Assembly: GCF_022376445.1 (NCBI RefSeq)
Contig: NW_025954998.1
Location: 248,001 to 312,000, forward strand
Length of the DNA stretch: 64,000 bases
Source: Fomitopsis serialis
Lineage: Eukaryota; Basidiomycota; Agaricomycetes; Polyporales; Fomitopsidaceae
Direction: 5' to 3'
Below, piece after piece: positions 55,455-64,000 of this stretch; positions within the stretch are counted from its first letter, which is position 1, and the number at the start of each line of letters is the position of its first letter. The notes under the pieces are model-generated. The model saw only the letters and a program-made list of their open reading frames with translations. It searched no databases and had not been told where the DNA came from. The position numbers were made by a program, and so were the translations under genes.

Positions 55455-58400
55455 GCCCAGAACTTCAAAGAATATTACACAGGGGTTCACAGACATCCAC
55501 ACCCCCTAGTCTCATCTATTTCAGAAAATGGGATATATATGGTAGATCATATGTGGAAAGTATGGGGGCATTATATCACAAAGTTCTCCCAGTAGTTGAA
55601 TAAGAGTACTTGGGCCCAGCCAAGTACAGCCCAGAATATTCAGATATTCACCCACAGTGCCAGGAACATCCACACCCGATGGTCTCATCCAACTCAGAAA
55701 ATGGGATATATATGGTAGATCATATGTGGAAAGTATGGGGGCATTATATCACAAAGTTCTCCCAGTAGTTGAATAAGAGTACTTGGGCCCAGCCAAGTAC
55801 AGCCCAGAATATTCAGATATTCACCCACAGTGCCAGGAACATCCACACCCGATGGTCTCATCCAACTCAGAAAATGGGATATATATGGTAGATCATATGT
55901 GGAAAGTATGGGGGCATTATATCACAAAGTTCTCCCAGTAGTTGAATAAGAGTACTTGGGCCCAGCCCAGTACAGCCCAGAATATTCAGATATTCATCCA
56001 CAGTGCCAGGAACATCCACACCCGATGGTCTCATCCAACTCAGAAAATGGGATATATATGGTAGATCATATGTGGAAAGTGTGGGGGCATTATATCACAA
56101 AGTTCTCCCAGTAGTTGAATAAGAGTACTGGGCCCAGCCAAGTACAGCCCAGAATATTCAGATATTCACCCACAGTGCCAGGAACATCCACACCCGATGG
56201 TCTCATCCAACTCAGAAAATGGGATATATATGGTAGATCATATGTGGAAAGTATGGGGGCATTATATCACAAAGTTCTCCCAGTAGTTGAATAAGAGTAC
56301 TTGGGCCCAGCCCAGTACAGCCCAGAATATTCAGATATTCATCCACAGTGCCAGGAACATCCACACCCGATGGTCTCATCCAACTCAGAAAATGGGATAT
56401 ATATGGTAGATCATATGTGGAAAGTATGGGGGCATTATATCACAAAGTTCTCCCAGTAGTTGAATAAGAGTACTTGGGCCCAGCCCAGTACAGCCCAGAA
56501 TATTCAGATATTCATCCACAGTGCCAGGAACATCCACACCCGATGGTCTCATCCAACTCAGAAAATGGGATATATATGGTAGATCATATGTGGAAAGTAT
56601 GGGGGCATTATATCACAAAGTCCTCCCAGTAGTTGAATAAGAGTACTTGGGCCCAGCCAAGTACAGCCCAGAATATTCAGATATTCACCACAGTGCCAGG
56701 AACATCCACACCCGATGGTCTCATCCAACTCAGAAAATGGGATATATATGGTAGATCATATGTGGAAAGTATGGGGGCATTATATCACAAAGTCCTCCCA
56801 GTAGTTGAATAAGAGTACTTGGGCCCAGCCAGTACAGCCCAGAATATTCAGATATTCATCCACAGTGCCAGGAACATCCACACCCGATGGTCTCATCCAA
56901 CTCAGAAAATGGGATATATATGGTAGATCATATGTGGAAAGTATGGGGGCATTATATCACAAAGTCTCCCAGTAGTTGAATAAGAGTACTTGGGCCCAGC
57001 CCAGTACAGCCCAGAATATTCAGATATTCATCCACAGTGCCAGGAACATCCACACCCCTAGTCTCATCCAACTCAGAAAATGGGATATATATGGTAGATC
57101 ATATGTGGAAAGTATGGGGGCATTATATCACAAAGTCTCCCAGTAGTTGAATAAGAGTACTTGGGCCCAGCCCAGTACAGCCCAGAATATTCAGATATTC
57201 ATCCACAGTGCCAGGAACATCCACACCCGATGGTCTCATCCAACTCAGAAAATGGGATATATATGGTAGATCATATGTGGAAAGTATGGGGGCATTATAT
57301 CACAAAGTCCTCCCAGTAGTTGAATAAGAGTACTTGGGCCCAGCCAGTACAGCCCAGAATATTCAGATATTCATCCACAGTGCCAGGAACATCCACACCC
57401 GATGGTCTCATCCAACTCAGAAAATGGGATATATATGGTAGATCATATGTGGAAAGTATGGGGGCATTATATCACAAAGTTCTCCCAGTAGTTGAATAAG
57501 AGTACTTGGGCCCAGCCAAGTACAGCCCAGAATATTCAGATATTCACCCACAGTGCCAGGAACATCCACACCCGATGGTCTCATCCAACTCAGAAAATGG
57601 GATATATATGGTAGATCATATGTGGAAAGTATGGGGGCATTATATCACAAAGTCCTCCCAGTAGTTGAATAAGAGTACTTGGGCCCAGCCAGTACAGCCC
57701 AGAATATTCAGATATTCATCCACAGTGCCAGGAACATCCACACCCGATGGTCTCATCCAACTCAGAAAATGGGATATATATGGTAGATCATATGTGGAAA
57801 GTATGGGGGCATTATATCACAAAGTTCTCCCAGTAGTTGAATAAGAGTACTTGGGCCCAGCCAAGTACAGCCCAGAATATTCAGATATTCACCACAGTGC
57901 CAGGAACATCCACACCCGATGGTCTCATCCAACTCAGAAAATGGGATATATATGGTAGATCATATGTGGAAAGTATGGGGGCATTATATCACAAAGTCCT
58001 CCCAGTAGTTGAATAAGAGTACTTGGGCCCAGCCCAGTACAGCCCAGAATATTCAGATATTCATCCACAGTGCCAGGAACATCCACACCCGATGGTCTCA
58101 TCCAACTCAGAAAATGGGATATATATGGTAGATCATATGTGGAAAGTATGGGGGCATTATATCACAAAGTTCTCCCAGTAGTTGAATAAGAGTACTTGGG
58201 CCCAGCCCAGTACAGCCCAGAATATTCAGATATTCACCCACAGTGCCAGGAACATCCACACCCGATGGTCTCATCCAACTCAGAAAATGGGATATATATG
58301 GTAGATCATATGTGGAAAGTATGGGGGCATTATATCACAAAGTCCTCCCAGTAGTTGAATAAGAGTACTTGGGCCCAGCCAGTACAGCCCAGAATATTCA

Positions 58401-58735
58401 GATATTCATCCACAGTGCCAGGAACATCCACACCCGATGGTCTCATCCAACTCAGAAAATGGGATATATATGGTAGATCATATGTGGAAAGTATGGGGGC
58501 ATTATATCACAAAGTCTCCCAGTAGTTGAATAAGAGTACTTGGGCCCAGCCAGTACAGCCCAGAATATTCAGATATTCATCCACAGTGCCAGGAACATCC
58601 ACACCCTAGTCTCATCCAACTCAGAAAATGGGATATATATGGTAGATCATATGTGGAAAGTTGGGGGCATTATATCACAAAGTTCTCCCAGTAGTTGAAT
58701 AAGAGTACTTGGGCCCAGCCAAGTACAGCCCAGTA
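55455..58735. repeat. Satellite array, ~19 tandem copies of a ~173-bp unit
   Basis: The word AGAAAATGGGATATATATGG recurs at 55523, 55696, 55869, 56042, 56214, 56387, 56560, 56732, 56904, 57075, 57247, 57419, 57592, 57764, 57936, 58109, 58282, 58454 and 58623. Spacings are 171-173 bp except the last, 169. Inner units are almost identical; the first and last are diverged, as expected from unequal exchange. No open frame. The unit length is that of a nucleosome plus linker, typical of heterochromatic satellites. Location (centromere, subtelomere, other) is not shown by the sequence. Confidence 0.95.
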
Positions 58736-59387
58736 TACTGCAGGATTGCTCTCCCTCCCTACTCTTCTTTCCAGTCAAAAAATTAGACATATGTAGTAGA
58801 TTAATTGTATAGAATATGGGGTCATCTCATCCCCTTGTTTTCCCTCCAGTTGAATAGCACAATGCCTACAGGGTCAGTCTTTATCCCATTATATTTTATT
58901 CTACTTGTCTAAGCTTGTGAACCGATAATTCTTTCTCTCTATGCTGTTAGACAACGTTGTCCTTCCATATGGTTCCTTTGTCATTATCTATGGGAATATT
59001 CTACGATGTTGTGTACGATCTGTTTGAATAGCTGTACCAGGGGCTGCTAAATAATACGATTGATCAGCACGGATTATCGCCCTAGAACTGGTTTACTCGC
59101 CTTTCTACTTGTTTGTTCCCTGTCATTACCCCGAATATATTTCCCTCCGCCATATTTCCGCCTGCCGTGACATGGAATTCCGGACTTTGAGGCTATCTAC
59201 GCGTTGGGGGACTGCCCGGCTTGTGTGGTGGCTGCCCGGTTTGGGCATGTGGCTGAGACCACGTGCGCGCATACTAAATCGGGCAGGAGAGCCAAACAGC
59301 GCCACAGTGTTCGACTCGCGTCGTGCTCTCTCCACTCGCTCTTCCTTCCTCCTCGTCGCCCGTCTCGTCGTGCTCTTCGACCCCTCC
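58736..59387. other. AT-rich to GC-rich transition, no gene
   Basis: AT-rich sequence after the satellite gives way to GC-rich sequence at about 59,150. No gene recognised. Confidence 0.35.
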
Positions 59388-59535
59388 GCCGTGCTCGCCG
59401 TCTCCTCCGCCGCGCTCGCCGCCTCCGCCGCGCTCGCCGCCTCCCTCGTGCTCGCCGCCTCCCTCGTGCTCGCCGTCTCCTCCGCCGCGCTCGCCGCCTC
59501 CCTCGTGCTCGCCGCCTCCCTCGTCGTCGCCGCCA
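59388..59535. repeat. Pyrimidine-rich 18-bp-type minisatellite
   Basis: Tandem GCTCGCCGCCTCCCTCGT-like units. All three plus frames and a minus frame are open because of the composition, so no gene is inferred. Confidence 0.75.
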
Positions 59536-60959
59536 TCACCCTCTCCGTTGGGTGCCGATGCCGTGATAGCTGCATTCGCAGGTAAGTTGCTACGCTACGC
59601 AATCGAGCAACGGCTCACTCGTATCTGTAGGTCGTTGGTCGCCGCGTCTCCCTCATTCCCTCTCCATCGCTCGCCGCCCGTCTCCTCGTCGCCCCCGCGC
59701 TTCTCCGCACACGCTGCGGTCGCCGACGCTGGTTGGAGTTGGTTAGGGGTTTAGCGATGGGTTGAAAGCTGCGGTACGTCCCCTCTCTCTATTTCCTACA
59801 TGTCCCATGTCGTGGCCGGTGAGGGCTGGACTCGTCCGCCCTGACCGGTAGAGGCCCATCGCCCGTTCTCGAACGGCAACGATGCCTCTCCTCTGCGTTC
59901 GCCTTCGGGCGCGCAGTTGCACGGCCGCTGGGGCCTAAGCTAACTACTCTTTAACCCCCTGGCCCGCCTCGTCGCCCCGGACCCGCACCCCGCACCCTGG
60001 AACTGGACCTGGCCACCCCTGGACCTGGACCTTACGGCGGACCTGGACACGCACCCCCTTCCCCATCCCTCCCTCATCGTATTCCCACTCGTTGTATGCG
60101 CGCGCAGCTAGTTTGCTGCTCCGTCTCCGTTACTTATCCATAATTACACGCTGTCGTTTCAGTAGCCGTAGCCGTAGATACCATGTAACGATCGGACCCT
60201 TCGCATTTCGTGTATCACGCGCGTCGTCCACATTCGACCAAAAATATATTCGTCTAGAGACCTGGCTCGCCGCTCGGACCTTATGTCCCTGGTCTTCACG
60301 GCCCGAGGGATGTATATGCGTCTGTTGCCGCTGTATGCGCACACGCATCTCCCCATTCTACGCGGAAGCACAGAAAATGACGTCGACACCGTCGTGCCCC
60401 GCCGTTCGGCTGTTCATATGCGTCTCTCCGCTCCAAAGAAACTCGACGCGAGTCGACCATTTCGTCCCCCGTCATCGACACGCGCGTTCCACGTCCCTAT
60501 TGATCTGCGCGCGGTGCCTGAGCAGATGCCGACTCTTCCATCTCACGGAAGCCTGCCAGCCCTCCGCCTTCTCCCCCTCCGTCCGTCAACAATCTGCCCT
60601 TTTCGGGACACGCCCTGTTGTGCAGCCGCCGACACCTTGTCTTTCATGTCGCCTCCGAGCTCCCTGTCGATCAGCGCTGCGCCGTTTCCCCAATGCGTCA
60701 TTCCCCGGCTACGCTGACCGATGCATGCGTGCTCGCCCACCGACGCCGTCCACGCAAACTCCACGTCAATTCGTTCTACGTGTACCGACCTTGTTCAAGC
60801 CCAGTTCCGGTTCGCTTTACCACTGCCAAAGTGATTCCCGGACGCGCGTTCTGGACCTCCCTTCACCTCCCTGCCCGGCCGCCGCCGGTTCATATTACAA
60901 CGTCGCACATGGGCCGTATCCCTTCGCCTCCCCCTCCCGTTACTTCTCAACGCTTCAGC
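59536..60959. other. Pyrimidine-rich region upstream of the OrsD-type gene, no supported gene
   Basis: Long CT-rich sequence with open frames created by composition only. It probably holds the promoter and leader of the gene starting at 60960; the CT-rich tract directly before that ATG supports this. Confidence 0.4.
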
Positions 60960-63900
60960 ATGCCTAACAAGTATGTTACAATTCTCTCCCACCCCGTCTA
61001 TGCGTCTAATCATCCCTCAGATCCATCTTCTGCTCAAGATGTGGGCACAACGTTTGGGCAGCCAGCCTTGACGCGCATCGTCGGCAGCGGCACCAAGCCT
61101 GTACCGAATGCGTGTACCCAGATGGCGAACGCCTTACGTTGGAGAAGGATAATGAAACTGGCAAGTACCATTGCAGGCGCTGCAATTTTGCCCACACAAC
61201 AATTCGTTATATACGCGTAAGTCTCCTCTTCTTCCTTGTTGTCGCAATACTTAACAGTCTACAGGAACACATAGCGTCGTGCTTTGCGCTCGCAAATCCC
61301 GATGACGAAGACGATGCGACGATTGAAGCACTGCCGCCCGCAGACGGGCTAGGTCCACGGCCGTCCCAGCCAGCATGTCCATCGCAGCGCCCTCCGTCGC
61401 AGCACCCTCGTCGCAGCACCCTCCGTCGCAGCACCCTCCGTCGCAGCACCCTCCATCGCAACACCACTTCGTTCTCTCCACCGCTCCGCTACTTTCCCAA
61501 CGTCCCAGTGCGTCCTCGGCTCCCCCCTCGCAAGTTCCAATCCCATGCCATTCCGATGATCTGTTTGCTCCACTACCCTCCCCGTCTCCCGTCTCTCGCT
61601 CTCCGCCCAAGTCGGATTTGCCTAACTCGTCGCCTCCTTCTTCCACGCCTTCGGGCCCTCGTCCGCATTCTCCTGACCCGCTCATCGCCCATCTATCCGA
61701 TCTGCCGTCTCCTGACGACGCAGAAGACGACGCAGCCGACGAGGACGATCCGGCACCGGTCGTCTTACCTGGCGTCGACACGGTGGTCACGCCTGACTTC
61801 CAACGCTGGGGGATTGTCGTCAACACCACCCACGACGTCGTAATCTGCGTTAGCTGCCACAAAACCATCCTCAGAGGTTCCGTCTTCACGCACCTGAAGT
61901 CCCACGGAATCTTTGACATCCATGCGCGAGATGTCACCGAGGCCTTGCATCCGTACCATACGAAAAGTGCCCGCGCCGCCATCGTCCCTGTCATTCCCGC
62001 AGGCGCCTCTACCATCCCTGCGGTCTTCGGCCTCAACGTCCTCGAGGACTGTGCTTTCTGTTCCGTTTGCCATCGAGGGTATGGCTCTGTCGAGTCTCTG
62101 AGGAAGAACCATTTCGCCGTCTCGAAATGCAACCCTAGTCGTCACTTTCACGAAGGCCCTGGCCAAACGTTTTTCACCAACAACTGTCGCCGAGTCTTCC
62201 CAGTCGTTCTTCCCGATCCTGTCCCTGCAACGTCCTCAATCAGTCTCTTCGATTCCTTTCTACGCACCATGGAACCTTCCGATCCCGCTCTGGAAGCGCT
62301 TTCCGAGCCTGCTAATAACCGTTCCCTCAGCCGCTTTCTTGCCCGCGAACGATGGGTCGACGTTATCCGTAAATTCTCGGTCGATTACCTTCATCAGCTC
62401 ATCGACGAGGAGCCGCCCCATCCCTTCCTTGAGCCCATACGCGCTGCTGCCCACGCATATCTCGAGAAGGTCGTAGAAATCCTCGCACACACGTCTCCAC
62501 AATTTAAACGGCAAATGGCACAGTACGGCGAGTAAGTGGTCTTAGGTTATGTTTCCTTCCCTTACTGACGTCTTTCAGCGGCCCATACGGCGGTGCATTC
62601 AGCACTGTTCGACCAGGCACAGCGATGCACTATTCAAGATACTTAGCGCGGCTCGTAGTCTTCGTTTTGCGTGCGCAGGAGCCCACCGACACCGTACACG
62701 TCGTACCTTTCTCCGAAGACCAGCGCATTGCCGGTGAACGTTTCCTGGACGCTCTCCGCTCAAAGTCCAATGAAGATCTTCCTCGACTCCTCCACACCCT
62801 CCTCTATGGTCTCGTCACGCAAACACCCGCCGATGCGAGCCTTGACTCGTTCATCTTCGCCATCACGAATTTTCAAGTCCTCAGCTGCTTCTCGTCCAAG
62901 AACGAGTTCTTACGTACGAACGACATACGGAGGTTGAACGCTCAGCTCATCTACATCATGCGCTCTGTGCTTTTCACGGAACTGGTGTCGCGTATGCAGG
63001 CCGATAACCTGCAGTTCTACCCGTACGTGTCCTTTCGTCCCATCTGGTCCGTCGACTCATGTCCGTTGCAGAGTCTACCACCAGCTCCGACCGTTCCTCA
63101 TTGCGGAGGCGCAGACGCCGTTTGCGTATTCTGCCGCGGTGTCTGGCATCCTCCGTAGCATCGAGAGTCAAGATGACATGATGCCACAGTTTCAATGGAA
63201 GGATTTGGAGCGCAAGGTTATCTTGTTCCAAGACATCGAGTTCTCACACGCGTCGGTAGCCACCGTTGTTAGAGGTGCGATGGCCGAGTACGACACTCTG
63301 CTCTCGTCGAAGCTGCTGTGCGGCAATTCCAAGGACGACCCTGCGTTCAGGCTCCCCGGGGATATTTCCAAAATCCTCGACCAACCGCAAAACCACACGC
63401 CCGGTTTCTGCTTCTTCGATGACACTCGCAATGACCTCTCTCACCTCCAGCACGCCCTCCTTCGTCGTCTGGTCGAGCCGCACGGCGTATCCGGTCCCTT
63501 CCACTACGTCCATAACGATCGCTTAGTATGGGTAGCTGATACGTGCTTACAGTTCCTCCGCGATGCTCACGAGGCCGAGCAACGACTGTGCACCATGATT
63601 CACCTCTCTTACGGTCAACCCGCGCGAGGCGAGGAGCTCGCCTGCATGACTTATCGCAACATCCCTGCAGGCTCTGCTCGCGCTCTGTACGTCTTGCATG
63701 GTCTGCTCGTGCTTGTCGGGGGATACTGGAAGTGCGCAGAGCAGGTACGTCGCCACTCCCCCGCTGCTATGCTGTCGTATTCACCATGTTGATAGACCGG
63801 TCGCGACAAGGTTATCGCTCGTGCGCCCGCTCCCGATGTCGCTCAACGATTGCTCTTCCACCTCGCCGTCATACGTCCCGCCCAGCTCACTCTCGCCCAG

Positions 63901-64000
63901 ATCTTCCTTCCGAAGGCCGATGCCGACAGATTCAAGTACTATCTTTTCCCCGGCCTGCACAAGACAACCACTGGCGAGGATGTCTCGGCGTATATCCGCT
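60960..64000 (+). CDS. OrsD-domain zinc-finger protein, 5' part (continues past window; possibly RecQ-type)
   Basis: Start ATG at 60960; an 11-nt first exon (60960-60970) joins 61021-61216, then 61265-62531, 62579-63022, 63072-63744 and 63796 onward, in frame at every GT-AG junction. The N-terminal region has FCSRCGH and CTEC...CRRC fingers. A Pro/Ser/Gln repeat (PPSQH units, about 61396-61470) contains a one-C loss that shifts the frame. Then the OrsD-type (PF12013-like) pair of C2H2-style fingers: VVICVSCHKTI...HLKSH and CAFCSVCHRG...KNH. Downstream helical blocks, including GQPARGEELACMTYRNIP and LYVLHGLLVLVGGYWK, recall the large fungal proteins that end in a RecQ-like helicase and carry a tyrosine-recombinase-like region. 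The helicase itself would lie outside the window and is not seen. Confidence 0.65.

Noticed and set aside
55455..58735. Regularly spaced repeats as a possible CRISPR array
   Set aside because: Units are contiguous 173-bp tandem repeats without distinct spacers, in a fungal genome.
59109..59754. Ala-rich and Pro/Arg-rich overlapping open frames
   Set aside because: Caused by a pyrimidine-rich minisatellite; several frames on both strands are open at once.

Overview
The window reads as a fungal, very probably Agaricomycete (basidiomycete), chromosome. It has dense intron-rich genes with ~50-bp GT-AG introns, a Ty3/gypsy retrotransposon, a basidiomycete-type OrsD-domain gene, and high-GC, CpG-rich coding DNA interrupted by one CpG-poor satellite block. 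No tRNA, rRNA or CRISPR array was recognised.

Layout. (1) 1-1.87 kb: 3' part of an NAD kinase gene. (2) 2.9-5.4 kb: an unrecognised seven-or-more-exon gene that stops where a gypsy leader/LTR begins. (3) 5.4-12.98 kb: a Ty3/gypsy element with a gag-protease frame, an in-frame UGA-CUAG stop, and an RT-RNase H-integrase frame. A 1,078-bp TRIM-like element with 185-bp LTRs and a 5-bp target duplication interrupts the integrase, which is lost abruptly at ~12,977. (4) 13-51.5 kb: an accessory island of lineage-specific genes. It holds two tandem paralogues of unknown family (14.6-16.8 kb), a long gene with a ParB/sulfiredoxin-like (GQHH) N-terminal region (17.9-23.1 kb), and a second very long unknown gene (23.5-28.7 kb). 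These are followed by a head-to-tail minus-strand array of ten paralogues (29.7-48.5 kb), nine of which carry a six-cysteine cluster like a variant Zn2Cys6 domain plus a C-terminal coiled coil. Two related minus-strand genes (50.1-51.5 kb) weakly resemble the PemK/MazF fold. (5) 51.7-58.9 kb: a CpG-poor block containing about 19 copies of a ~173-bp satellite. (6) 59.1-64 kb: a pyrimidine-rich stretch, then the 5' part of an OrsD-type zinc-finger gene that runs out of the window.

The most striking pattern is a 16-bp near-palindrome, core ATCGTT-N4-AACGAT. I found it only between 13.27 and 49.27 kb: as the core of a minisatellite, inside four unusually long introns of the two giant genes, and 165-295 bp upstream of the start codons of four array genes. 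The flanks do not look alike, so it behaves like a conserved binding site rather than a simple repeat. My hypothesis is that 13-49 kb is one co-evolved, possibly mobile, element whose ParB-like protein or cysteine-cluster proteins read this site. That is inference; the sites and the gene families are seen directly.

Many long coding stretches, including the housekeeping NAD kinase, are broken by single-base losses in short homopolymers. Uncorrected sequencing indels are therefore a serious alternative to gene decay across the window.
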